Assembly (NCBI RefSeq): GCF_000003815.2
Contig: NC_049993.1
Span: 1-64,000 of the forward strand
Reading direction: 5' to 3'
DNA length: 64,000 bases
From: Branchiostoma floridae
Taxonomy: Eukaryota > Chordata > Leptocardii > Amphioxiformes > Branchiostomatidae
The translations under genes and the position numbers were made by a program. Every line of letters begins with the position of its first letter. Within the stretch, counting starts at the first letter, position 1. Shown here in pieces: positions 15,101 to 27,200 of the stretch. The notes under the pieces are model-generated. The model ran no database searches and had not been told where the DNA came from. It saw nothing but the letters and a program-made list of their open reading frames with translations.

Positions 15101-16406
15101 TGCTTCCTTGCCGAGATAATCTCGATCGTATGGACTCTAGTTGTGGCATATCTGCTTGTCTTAGCCGTAAGCAAGGGGTAGGGTGATGCCTTTATAACGC
15201 GAATTCAAGTTAGGGTTCAAGTTGCGGCCGGACAAACTTTATATCATTCGAAAGGGCTCATTGCGCGCTATTGGAAGATAAAAACCGCTTGCCAATCGGA
15301 TGCTTCCTTGCCGAGATAATCTCGATCGTATGGACTCTAGTTGTGGCATATCCGCTAGTCTTAGCCGTATGCAAGGGGTAGGGTGATGCCTTTATAACGC
15401 GAATTCAAGTTAGGGTTCAAGTTGCGGCCGGGCAAACTTTATATCATTCGAAAGGTCTCTTTACGCGCTATTGGAAGATAAAAACCGCTTGCCAATCGGA
15501 TGCTTTCTTGCCGAGAAAATGTCGCTCGTATGGACTCTAGTCGTGGCATATCCGCTAGTCTTAGCCGTAAGTCGGGGGTAGGGTGATTCCTAAATAAAGC
15601 GATTCCAAATTAGGGTTCAAGTTGCGGCCGGGTAAACTTCATATCATTCGAAAGGTCCATTTGCGCGCTATTGGAAGCTGAAAACCGCTTTCCAATCGGA
15701 TGCTTACTTGCGAGATAATCTCGCTCGTATGGACTCTAGTTGTGGCATATCCGCTAGTCTTAGCCGTGTTTTAGCCGTAAGTCAGGGGTAGGGTGATGCC
15801 TTAATAACGCGAGTCCAAATTAGGGTTCAAGTTGCGGCCGGGTAAACTTTATATCATTTGAAAAGGCTCTTTGCGCGCTATTGGAAGATAAAAACCGCTT
15901 GCCGATCGGATGCTACTTTGCCGAGATAATCTAGATCGTATGGACTCTAGTCGTGGCATATCCGCTAGTCTATGCCGTAAGTCGGGGGTAGTGTGATGCC
16001 TTAATAACGCGATTCAAGTTAGGGTTCAAGTTGCGGCCGGGTAAACTTTATATCATTCGAAAGGAATCTTTGCGCGCTATTGGAAGATAAAAACCGCTTG
16101 CCAATCGGATGCTTCCTTGCCGAGATAATCTCGATCGTATGGACTCTAGTCGTGGCATATCCGCTAGTCTTAGCCATAAGTCGGGGGTAGGGTTATGCCT
16201 TAATAACGCGATTCCAAGTTAGGGTTCAAGTTGCGGCCAGGCAAACTTTATATCATTCAAAAGGTCCATTTGCGCGCTATTGGAAGATGAAAACCGCTTT
16301 TAAATCGGATGCTTCCTTGCCGACATAATCTCGATCGTATGGACTCTAGTCGTGGCATATCCGCTAGTCTTAGCCATAAGTCGGGGGTAGGATGATGCCT
16401 TAATAA

Positions 16407-18638
16407 CGCGATTCCAAATATGGGTTCAAGTTGCAGCCGGGTAAACTTTATATCATTCGAAAGGAATTTTTGCGCGCTATTGGAAGATAAAAACCGCTTG
16501 CCAATCAGATGCTTCCTTGCCGAGATAATCTCGACCGTATGGACTCTAGTCGTGGCATATCCGCTAGTCTTAGCCGTATGTAAGGGGCAGGGTGATGCCT
16601 TAGTAACGCGATTCCAAATTAGGGTTCAAGTTGCGGCCGAACAAACTTTATATCATTCAAAAGGTCTCTTTGCGCGCTATTGGAAGCTGAAAAACCGCTT
16701 GCTAATCGGATGCTTCCTAGCCGAGATAATCTCGCTCGTATGGACTCTAGTTATGGCATATCCGCTAGTCTTAGCCGTGTCTTAGCCGTAAGTCATGGGT
16801 AGGGTTATGCCTTATTAACGCGATTCCAAGTTAGGGTTCAAGTTGGGGCCAGGTAAACTTTATATCATTCGAAAGGTCCATTTGCGCGCTATTGGAAGAT
16901 AAAAACCACTTGCCAATCAGATGCTTCCTTGCCGAGATAATCTCGATCGTATGGACTCTAGTCGTGGCATATCCGCTAGTCTTAGCCGTATGTAAGGGGC
17001 AGGGTGATGCCTTAGTAACGCGATTTCAAGTTAGGGTTCAAGTTGCGGTCGGGCAAACTTTATATCATTCGAAAGTTTTCTTTGCGCGCTATTGGAAGAT
17101 AAAAACCGCTTGCCAATCGGATGCTTCCTTGCCGAGAAAATCTCGATCGTATGGACTCTAGTCGTGGCATATCCGCTAGTCTTAGCCGTAAGTCGGGGGT
17201 AGGATGATGCCTTAATAACGCGATTCCAAATTAGGGTTCAAGTTGCGGCCGGAAAACCTTTATTTCATTCAAAAGTCCCTTTTGGCCCCTATTGGAAGAT
17301 AAATACCACTTTCCAATCGGATGCTTCCTTGCCGAGATAATCTCGCTCGTATGGACTCTAGTTGTCGCATATCCACTAGTCTTAGACGTGTCTTAGCCGT
17401 AAGTCAGGGGTAGGGTGATGCCTTAATAACGCGATTCCAAGTTAGGGTTCAAATTGTGGCCGGGCAATCTTTATATCATTCGAAAGGAATCTTTGCGCGC
17501 TATTGGAAGATAAAAACCGCTTGCCAATCGGATGCTTTCTTGCCGAGATAATCTCGATCGTATGGACTCTAGTTGTGGCATATCAGCTAGTCTTAGCCGT
17601 ATGCAAGGAGTAGGGTGATGCCTTTATAACGCGAATTCAAGTTAGGGTTCAAGTTTCGGCCGGGCAAACTTTATATCATTCGAAAGGAATTTTTGCGCGC
17701 TATTGGAAGATAAAAACCGCTTGCCAATCAGATGCTTCCTTGCCGAGAAAATGTCGCTCGTATGGACTCTAGTCGTGGCATATCCGCTAGTCTTAGCCGT
17801 AAGTCGGGGGTAGGGTGATTCCTAAATAAAGCGATTCCAAATTAGGGTTCAAGTTGCGGCCGGGTAAACTTTATATCATTCGCAAGGTCTCTTTGCGCGC
17901 TATTGGAAGCTGAAAACCGCTTGCCAATCGGATGCTTACTTGCCGAGATAATCTCGCTCGTATGGACTCTAGTTGTGGTATATCCGCTAGTCTTAGCCGT
18001 GTCTTAGCCGTAAGTCAGGGGTAGGGTGATGCCTTAATAACGCGAGTCCAAGTTAGGGTTCAAGTTGCTGCCGGGTAAACTTTATATCATTCGAAAGGTC
18101 TCTTTGCGCGCTATTGGAAGATAAATACCGCTTGCCGATCGGATGCTTCCTTGCCGAGATAATCTAGATCGTATGGACTCTAGTCGTGGCATATCCGCTA
18201 GTCTTTGCCGTAAGTCGGGGGTAGTGTGATGCCTTAATAACGCGAATCATGTTAGGGTTCAAGTTGCGGCCGGGTAAACTTTATATCATTCGAAAGGAAT
18301 CTTTGCGCGCTATTGGAAGATAAAAACCGCTTGCCAATCGGATGCTTCCTTGCCGAGATAATCTCGATCGTATGGACTCTAGTCGTGGCATATCCGCTAG
18401 TCTTAGCCATAAGTCGGGGGTAGGGTTATGCCTTAATAACGCGATTCCAAGTTAGGGTTCAAGTTGCGGCCAGGCAAACTTTATATCATTCAAAGGTCCA
18501 TTTGCGCGCTATTGGAAGATGAAAACCGCTTTTCAATCGGATGCTTCCTTGCCGACATAATCTCGATCGTATGGACTCTAGTCGTGGCATATCCGCTAGT
18601 CTTAGCCATAAGTCGGGGGTAGGATGATGCCTTAATAA
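16407..18638. repeat. 11-mer higher-order repeat, copy 1 (2232 bp)
   Basis: First full higher-order unit of block 1. It starts at the monomer with the diagnostic variant ccaaatatgggttcaagttg and runs eleven monomers to the next one. A short stretch at about 17249-17300 is unusually diverged (ggaaaacctttatttcattc and tttggcccct in place of the usual words) and may be sequencing error. Confidence 0.93.
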
Positions 18639-20870
18639 CGCGATTCCAAATATGGGTTCAAGTTGCGGCCGGGTAAACTTTATATCATTCGAAAGGAATT
18701 TTTGCGCGCTATTGGAAGATAAAAACCGCTTGCCAATCAGATGCTTCCTTGCCGAGATAACCTCGACCGTATGGACTCTAGTCGTGGCATATCCGCTAGT
18801 CTTAGCCGTATGTAAGGGGCAGGGTGATGCCTTAGTAACGCGATTCCAAATTAGGGTTCAAGTTGCGGCCGAACAAACTTTATATCATTCAAAATGTCTC
18901 TTTGCGCGCTATTGGAAGCTGAAAAACCGCTTGCTAATCGGATGCTTCCTAGCCGAGATAATCTCGCTCGTATGGACTCTAGTTATGGCATATCCGCTAG
19001 TCTTAGCCGTGTCTTAGCCGTAAGTCATGGGTAGGGTTATGCCTTATTAACGCGATTCCAACTTAGGGTTCAAGTTGGGGCCAGGTAAACTTTATATCAT
19101 TCGAAAGGTCCATTTGCGCGCTATTGGAAGATAAAAACCACTTGCCAATCAGATGCTTCCTTGCCGAGATAATCTCGATCGTATGGACTCTAGTCGTGGC
19201 ATATCCGCTAGTCTTAGCCGTATGTAAGGGGCAGGGTGATGCCTTAGTAACGCGATTTCAAGTTAGGGTTCAAGTTGCGGTCGGGCAAACTTTATATCAT
19301 TCGAAAGTTTTCTTTGCGCGCTATTGGAAGATAAAAACCGCTTGCCAATCGGATGCTTCCTTGCCGAGAAAATCTCGATCGTATGGACTCTAGTCGTGGC
19401 ATATCCGCTAGTATTAGCCGTAAGTCGGGGTTAGGATGATGCCTTAATAACGCGATTCCAAATTAGGGTTCAAGTTGCGCCGGGTAAACTTTATATCATT
19501 CGAAAGGTCTCTTTGCGCGCTATTGGAAGATAAATACCACTTTCCAATCGGATGCTTCCTTGCCGAGATAATCTCGCTCGTATGGACTCTAGTTGTCGCA
19601 TATCCACTAGTCTTAGCCGTGTCTTAGCCGTAAGTCAGGGGTAGGGTGATGCCTTAATAACGCGATTCCAAGTTAGGGTTCACATTGTGGCCGGGCAATC
19701 TTTATATCATTCGAAAGGTCTCTTTGCGCGCTATTGGAAGATAAAAACCGCTTGCCAATCGGATGCTTCCTTGCCGAGATAATCTCGATCGTATGGACTC
19801 TAGTTGTGGCATATCCGCTAGTCTTAGCCGTATGCAAGGGGTAGGGTGATGCCTTTATAACGCGAATTCAAGTTAGGGTTCAAGTTTCGGCCGGGCAAAC
19901 TTTATATCATTCGAAAGGAATTTTTTCGCGCTATTGGAAGATAAAAACCGCTTGCCAATCAGATGCTTCCTTGCCGAGAAAATGTCGCTCGTATGGACTC
20001 TAGTCGTGGCATATCCGCTAGTCTTAGCCGTAAGTCGGGGGTAGGGTGATTCCTAAATAAAGCGATTCCAAATTAGGGTTCAAGTTGCGGCCGGGTAAAC
20101 TTTATATCATTCGCAAGGTCTCTTTGCGCGCTATTGGAAGCTGAAAACCGCTTGCCAATCGGATGCTTACTTGCCGAGATAATCTCGCTCGTATGGACTC
20201 TAGTTGTGGTATATCCGCTAGTCTTAGCCGTGTCTTAGCCGTAAGTCAGGGGTAGGGTGATGCCTTAATAACGCGAGTCCAAGTTAGGGTTCAAGTTGCT
20301 GCCGGGTAAACTTTATATCATTCGAAAGGTCTCTTTGCGCGCTATTGGAAGATAAATACCGCTTGCCGATCGGATGCTTCCTTGCCGAGATAATCTAGAT
20401 CGTATGGACTCTAGTCGTGGCATATCCGCTAGTCTTTGCCGTAAGTCGGGGGTAGTGTGATGCCTTAATAACGCGAATCATGTTAGGGTTCAAGTTGCGG
20501 CCGGGTAACCTTTACATCATTCGAAAGGAATCTTTGCGCGCTATTGGAAGATAAAAACCGCTTGCCAATCGGATGCTTCCTTGCCGAGATAATCTCGACC
20601 GTATGGACTCTAGTCGTGGCATATCCGCTAGTCTTAGCCATAAGTCGGGGGTAGGGTTATGCCTTAATAACGCGATTCCAAGTTAGGGTTCAAGTTGCGG
20701 CCAGGCAAACTTTATATCATTCAAAAGGTCCATTTGCGCGCTATTGGAAGATGAAAACCGCTTTTCAATCGGATGCTTCCTTGCCGACATAATCTCGATC
20801 GTATGGACTCTAGTCGTGGCATATCCGCTAGTCTTAGCCATAAGTCGGGGGTAGGATGATGCCTTAATAA
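18639..20870. repeat. 11-mer higher-order repeat, copy 2 (2232 bp)
   Basis: Eleven monomers with phase marks at 18639, 18839, 19051, 19251, 19451, 19661, 19861, 20061, 20272, 20472, 20671 and next unit at 20871. Monomer lengths are 200, 212, 200, 200, 210, 200, 200, 211, 200, 199 and 200. The long monomers (2, 5, 8) carry the 11 bp duplication; the 212 and 210 lengths come from one extra A after gctg and one missing g in gcggccggg. This fixed length pattern is the signature of the unit. Confidence 0.95.
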
Positions 20871-23102
20871 CGCGATTCCAAATATGGGTTCAAGTTGCGG
20901 CCGGGTAAACTTTATATCATTCGAAAGGAATTTTTGCGCGCTATTGGAAGATAAAAACCGCTTGCCAATCAGATGCTTCCTTGCCGAGATAATCTCGACC
21001 GTATGGACTCTAGTCGTGGCATATCCGCTAGTCTTAGCCGTATGTAAGGGGCAGGGTGATGCCTTAGTAACGCGATTCCAAATTAGGGTTCAAGTTGCGG
21101 CCGAACAAACTTTATATCATTCAAAAGGTCTCTTTGCGCGCTATTGGAAGCTGAAAAACCGCTTGCTAATCGGATGCTTCCTAGCCGAGATAATCTCGCT
21201 CGTATGGACTCTAGTTATGGCATATCCGCTAGTCTTAGCCGTGTCTTAGCCGTAAGTCATGGGTAGGGTTATGCCTTATTAACGCGATTTCAAGTTAGGG
21301 TTCAAGTTGGGGCCAGGTAAACTTTATATCATTCGAAAGGTCCATTTGCGCGCTATTGGAAGATAAAAACCACTTGCCAATCAGATGCTTCCTTGCCGAG
21401 ATAATCTCGATCGTATGGACTCTAGTCGTGGCATATCCGCTAGTCTTAGCCGTATGTAAGGGGCAGGGTGATGCCTTAGTAACGCGATTTCAAGTTAGGG
21501 TTCAAGTTGCGGTCGGGCAAACTTTATATCATTCGAAAGTTTTCTTTGCGCGCTATTGGAAGATAAAAACCGCTTGCCAATCGGATGCTTCCTTGCCGAG
21601 AAAATCTCGATCGTATGGACTCTAGTCGTGGCATATCCGCTAGTATTAGCCGTAAGTCGGGGTTAGGATGATGCCTTAATAACGCGATTCCAAATTAGGG
21701 TTCAAGTTGCGCCGGGTAAACTTTATATCATTCGAAAGGTCTCTTTGCGCGCTATTGGAAGATAAATACCACTTTCCAATCGGATGCTTCCTTGCCGAGA
21801 TAATCTCGCTCGTATGGACTCTAGTTGTCGCATATCCACTAGTCTTAGCCGTGTCTTAGCCGTAAGTCAGGGGTAGGGTGATGCCTTAATAACGCGATTC
21901 CAAGTTAGGGTTCAAATTGTGGCCGGGCAATCTTTATATCATTCGAAAGGAATCTTTGCGCGCTATTGGAAGATAAAAACCGCTTGCCAATCGGATGCTT
22001 TCTTGCCGAGATAATCTCGATCGTATGGACTCTAGTTGTGGCATATCAGCTAGTCTTAGCCGTATGCAAGGAGTAGGGTGATGCCTTTATAACGCGAATT
22101 CAAGTTAGGGTTCAAGTTTCGGCCGGGCAAACTTTATATCATTCGAAAGGAATTTTTGCGCGCTATTGGAAGATAAAAACCGCTTGCCAATCAGATGCTT
22201 CCTTGCCGAGAAAATGTCGCTCGTATGGACTCTAGTCGTGGCATATCCGCTAGTCTTAGCCGTAAGTCGGGGGTAGGGTGATTCCTAAATAAAGCGATTC
22301 CAAATTAGGGTTCAAGTTGCGGCCGGGTAAACTTTATATCATTCGCAAGGTCTCTTTGCGCGCTATTGGAAGCTGAAAACCGCTTGCCAATCGGATGCTT
22401 ACTTGCCGAGATAATCTCGCTCGTATGGACTCTAGTTGTGGTATATCCGCTAGTCTTAGCCGTGTCTTAGCCGTAAGTCAGGGGTAGGGTGATGCCTTAA
22501 TAACGCGAGTCCAAGTTAGGGTTCAAGTTGCTGCCGGGTAAACTTTATATCATTCGAAAGGTCTCTTTGCGCGCTATTGGAAGATAAATACCGCTTGCCA
22601 ATCGGATGCTTCCTTGCCGAGATAATCTAGATCGTATGGACTCTAGTCGTGGCATATCCGCTAGTCTTTGCCGTAAGTCGGGGGTAGTGTGATGCCTTAA
22701 TAACGCGAATCATGTTAGGGTTCAAGTTGCGGCCGGGTAAACTTTATATCATTCGAAAGGAATCTTTGCGCGCTATTGGAAGATAAAAACCGCTTGCCAA
22801 TCGGATGCTTCCTTGCCGAGATAATCTCGATCGTATGGACTCTAGTCGTGGCATATCCGCTAGTCTTAGCCATAAGTCGGGGGTAGGGTTATGCCTTAAT
22901 AACGCGATTCCAAGTTAGGGTTCAAGTTGCGGCCAGGCAAACTTTATATCATTCAAAAGGTCCATTTGCGCGCTATTGGAAGATGAAAACCGCTTTTCAA
23001 TCGGATGCTTCCTTGCCGACATAATCTCGATCGTATGGACTCTAGTCGTGGCATATCCGCTAGTCTTAGCCATAAGTCGGGGGTAGGATGATGCCTTAAT
23101 AA
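20871..23102. repeat. 11-mer higher-order repeat, copy 3 (2232 bp)
   Basis: Same eleven-monomer order and the same total length as the preceding copy. It carries the atatcagctag / caaggagtagg variants in monomer 6 that recur in the right-hand block (for example near 30600, 32830 and 35060). Confidence 0.95.
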
Positions 23103-24209
23103 CGCGATTCCAAATATGGGTTCAAGTTGCAGCCGGGTAAACTTTATATCATTCGAAAGGAGTTTTTGCGCGCTATTGGAAGATAAAAACCGCTTGCCAA
23201 TCAGATGCTTCCTTGCCGAGATAATCTCGACCGTATGGACTCTAGTCGTGGCATATCCGCTAGTCTTAGCCGTATGTAAGGGGCAGGGTGATGCCTTAGT
23301 AACGCGATTCCAAATTAGGGTTCAAGTTGCGGCCGAACAAACTTTATATCATTCAAAAGGTCTCTTTGCGCGCTATTGGAAGCTGAAAAACCGCTTGCTA
23401 ATCGGATGCTTCCTAGCCGAGATAATCTCGCTCGTATGGACTCTAGTTATGGCATATCCGCTAGTCTTAGCCGTGTCTTAGCCGTAAGTCATGGGTAGGG
23501 TTATGCCTTATTAACGCGATTCCAAGTTAGGGTTCAAGTTGGGGCCAGGTAAACTTTATATCATTCGAAAGGTCCATTTGCGCGCTATTGGAAGATAAAA
23601 ACCACTTGCCAATCAGATGCTTCCTTGCCGAGATAATCTCGATCGTATGGACTCTAGTCGTGGCATATCCGCTAGTCTTAGCCGTATGTAAGGGGCAGGG
23701 TGATGCCTTAGTAACGCGATTTCAAGTTAGGGTTCAAGTTGCGGTCGGGCAAACTTTATATCATTCGAAAGTTTTCTTTGCGCGCTATTGGAAGATAAAA
23801 ACCGCTTGCCAATCGGATGCTTCCTTGCCGAGAAAATCTCGATCGTATGGACTCTAGTCGTGGCATATCCGCTAGTATTAGCCGTAAGTCGGGGTTAGGA
23901 TGATGCCTTAATAACGCGATTCCAAATTAGGGTTCAAGTTGCGCCGGGTAAACTTTATATCATTCGAAAGGTCTCTTTGCGCGCTATTGGAAGATAAATA
24001 CCACTTTCCAATCGGATGCTTCCTTGCCGAGATAATCTCGCTCGTATGGACTCTAGTTGTCGCATATCCACTAGTCTTAGCCGTGTCTTAGCCGTAAGTC
24101 AGGGGTAGGGTGATGCCTTAATAACGCGATTCCAAGTTAGGGTTCAAATTGTGGCCGGGCAATCTTTATATCATTCGAAAGGAATCTTTGCGCGCTATTG
24201 GAAGATAAA
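23103..24209. repeat. 11-mer higher-order repeat, truncated copy 4 of block 1
   Basis: Monomers 1-5 and the start of 6 follow the unit. From 24210 (gataaata instead of gataaaa) the sequence switches to the monomer order seen at about 960-1750 and 3870-4640, so this is a recombination junction inside a monomer. Confidence 0.88.
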
Positions 24210-27200
24210 TACCACTTTCCAATCGGATGCTTCCTTGCCGAGATAATCTCGCACGAATGGACTCTAGTTGTCGCATATCCGCTAGTCTTAGCCGTGTCTT
24301 AGCCGTAAGTCAGGGGTAGGGTGATGCTTTAATAACGCGATTCCAAGTTAGGGTTCAAGTTGTGGCCGGGCAATCTTTATATCATTCGAAATGAATCTTT
24401 GCGCGCTAATGGAAGATTAAAACCGCTTGCCAATCAGATGCTTCCTTGCCGAGATAATCTCGACCGTATGGACTCTAGTTGTGGCATATCCGCTAGTCTT
24501 AGCCGTGTCTTAGCCGTAAGTCAGGGGTAGGGTGATGCCTTAATAACGCGATTCCAAATTAGGGTTCAAGTTGCGGCCGAGTAAACTTCATATCATTCGA
24601 AAGGTCTCTTTGCGCGCTATTGGAAGATAAATACCGCTTTCCAATCGGATGCTTCCTTGCCGAGATAATCTCGACCGTATGGACTCTAGTTGTGGCATAT
24701 CCGCTAGTCTTAGCCGTGTCTTAGCCGTAAGTCAGGGGTAGGGTGATGCCTTAATAACACGATTCCAATTTAGGGTTCAAGTTGCGGCCGGGTAAACTTT
24801 ATATCATTCGAAAGGAATCTCTGCGCGCTATTGGAAGATAAAAACCGCTTTCCAATCGGATGCTTCCTTGCCGAGATAATCGCGATCGTATGGACTCTAG
24901 TCGTGGCATATCCGCTAGTCTTAGCCGTAAGTCGGGGGTAGGGTTGTGCCTTAATAACGCGATTCAAAGTTAGGGTTCAAGTTGCGGCCAGGCTAACTTT
25001 ATATCATTCCAAGGGTCCATTTGCGCGCTTTTGGAAGATGAAAACCGCTTGCCAATCAGATGCTTCCTTGCCGAGATAATCTCGATCGTATGGACTCTAG
25101 TTGTGGCATATCCGCTAGTCTTAGCCGTAAGCAAGGGGTAGGGTGATGCCTTTATAACGCGAATTCAAGTTAGGGTTCAAGTTGCGGCCGGGCAAACTTT
25201 CTATCATTCGAAAGGTCTCTTTGCGCGCTATTGGAAGATAAAAACCGCTTGCCAATCGGATGCTTCCTTGCCGAGATAATCTCGATCGTATGGACTCTAG
25301 TTGTGGCATATCCGCTAGTCTTAGCCGTATGCAAGGGGTAGGGTGATGCCTTTATAACGCGAATTCAAGTTAGGGTTCAAGTTTCGGCCGGGCAAACTTT
25401 ATATCATTCGAAAGGAATTTTTGCGCGCTATTGGAAGATAAAAACCGCTTGCCAATCGGATGCTTCCTTGCCGAGAAAATGTCGATCGTATGGACTCTAG
25501 TCGTGGCATATCCGCTAGTCTTAGCCGTAAGTCGGGGGTAGGGTGATTCCTAAATAAAGCGATTCCAAATTAGGGTTCAAGTTGCGGCCGGGTAAACTTT
25601 ATATCATTCGCAAGCTCTCTTTGCGCGCTATTGGAAGATGAAAACCGCTCCCCAATCGGATGCTTTCTTGCCGAGATAATCTCGATCGTATGGACTCTAG
25701 TCGTGGCATATCCGCTAGTCTTAGCCATAAGTCGGGGGTAGGGTTATGCCTTAATAACGCGATTCCAAGTTAGGGTTCAAGTTGCGCCCAGGCAAACTTT
25801 ATATCATTCAAAAGGTCCATTTGCGCGCTATTGGAAGATGAAAACCGCTTGTCAATCGGATGCTTCCTTGCCGACATAATCTCGATCGTATGGACTCTAG
25901 TCGTGGCATATCCGCTAGTCTTAGCCATAAGTCGGGGGTAGGATGATGCCTTAATAACGCGATTCCAAATATGGGTTCAAGTTGCGGCCGGGTAAACTTT
26001 ATATCATTCGAAAGGAATTTTTGCGCGCTATTGGAAGATAAAAACCGCTTGCCAATCAGATGCTTCCTTGCCGAGATAACCTCGACCGTATGGACTCTAG
26101 TCGTGGCATATCCGCTAGTCTTAGCCGTATGTAAGGGGCAGGGTGATGCCTTAGTAACGCGATTCCAAATTAGGGTTCAAGTTGCGGCCGAACAAACTTT
26201 ATATCATTCAAAATGTCTCTTTGCGCGCTATTGGAAGCTGAAAAACCGCTTGGGGCTAATCGGATGCTTCTGCCGAGATAATCTCGCTCGTATGGACTCT
26301 AGTTATGGCATATCCGCTAGTCTTAGCCGTGTCTTAGCCGTAAGTCATGGGTAGGGTTATGCCTTATTAACGCGATTCCAAGTTAGGGTTCAAGTTGTGG
26401 CCAGGTAAACTTTATATCATTCGAAAGGTCCATTTGCGCGCTATTGGAAGATAAAAACCACTTGCCAATCAGATGCTTCCTTGCCGAGATAATCTCGATC
26501 GTATGGACTCTAGTCGTGGCATATCCGCTAGTCTTAGCCGTATGTAAGGGGCAGGGTGATGCCTTAGTAACGCGATTTCAAGTTAGGGTTCAAGTTGCGG
26601 TCGGGCAAACTTTATATCATTCGAAAGTTTTCTTTGCGCGCTATTGGAAGATAAAAACCGCTTGCCAATCGGATGCTTCCTTGCCGAGAAAATCTCGATC
26701 GTATGGACTCTAGTTGTGGCATATCCGCTAGTATTAGCCGTAAGTCGGGGTTAGGATGATGCCTTAATAACGCGATTCCAAATTAGGGTTCAAATTGTGG
26801 CCGGGCAATCTTTATATCATTCGAAAGGAATCTTTGCGCGCTATTGGAAGATAAATACCACTTTCCAATCGGATGCTTCCTTGCCGAGATAATCTCGCAC
26901 GAATGGACTCTAGTTGTCGCATATCCGCTAGTCTTAGCCGTGTCTTAGCCGTAAGTCAGGGGTAGGGTGATGCTTTAATAACGCGATTCCAAGTTAGGGT
27001 TCAAGTTGTGGCCGGGCAATCTTTATATCATTCGAAATGAATCTTTGCGCGCTAATGGAAGATTAATACCGCTTGCCAATCAGATGCTTCCTTGCCGAGA
27101 TAATCTCGACCGTATGGACTCTAGTTGTGGCATATCCGCTAGTCTTAGCCGTGTCTTAGCCGTAAGTCAGGGGTAGGGTGATGCCTTAATAACGCGATTC

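Larger units (their letters stand above)
1..16406. repeat. Heterogeneous satellite zone with large internal duplications
   Basis: Monomers here are diverged from each other and are not in a fixed 11-mer order. Several long segments recur almost exactly: 1-609 matches 2736-3344 (offset 2735), about 960-1750 matches about 3870-4604 (offset ~2853), 5395-6300 matches 11092-11997 (offset 5697), and 3448-about 4640 matches 13851-about 15043 (offset 10403). Some monomers have unique features, such as gctccaccccattaagcgatcgg near 2021-2043. The pattern fits repeated unequal exchange in an older part of the array. Three assembly gaps lie in this zone, so its true order and length are uncertain. Confidence 0.85.
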
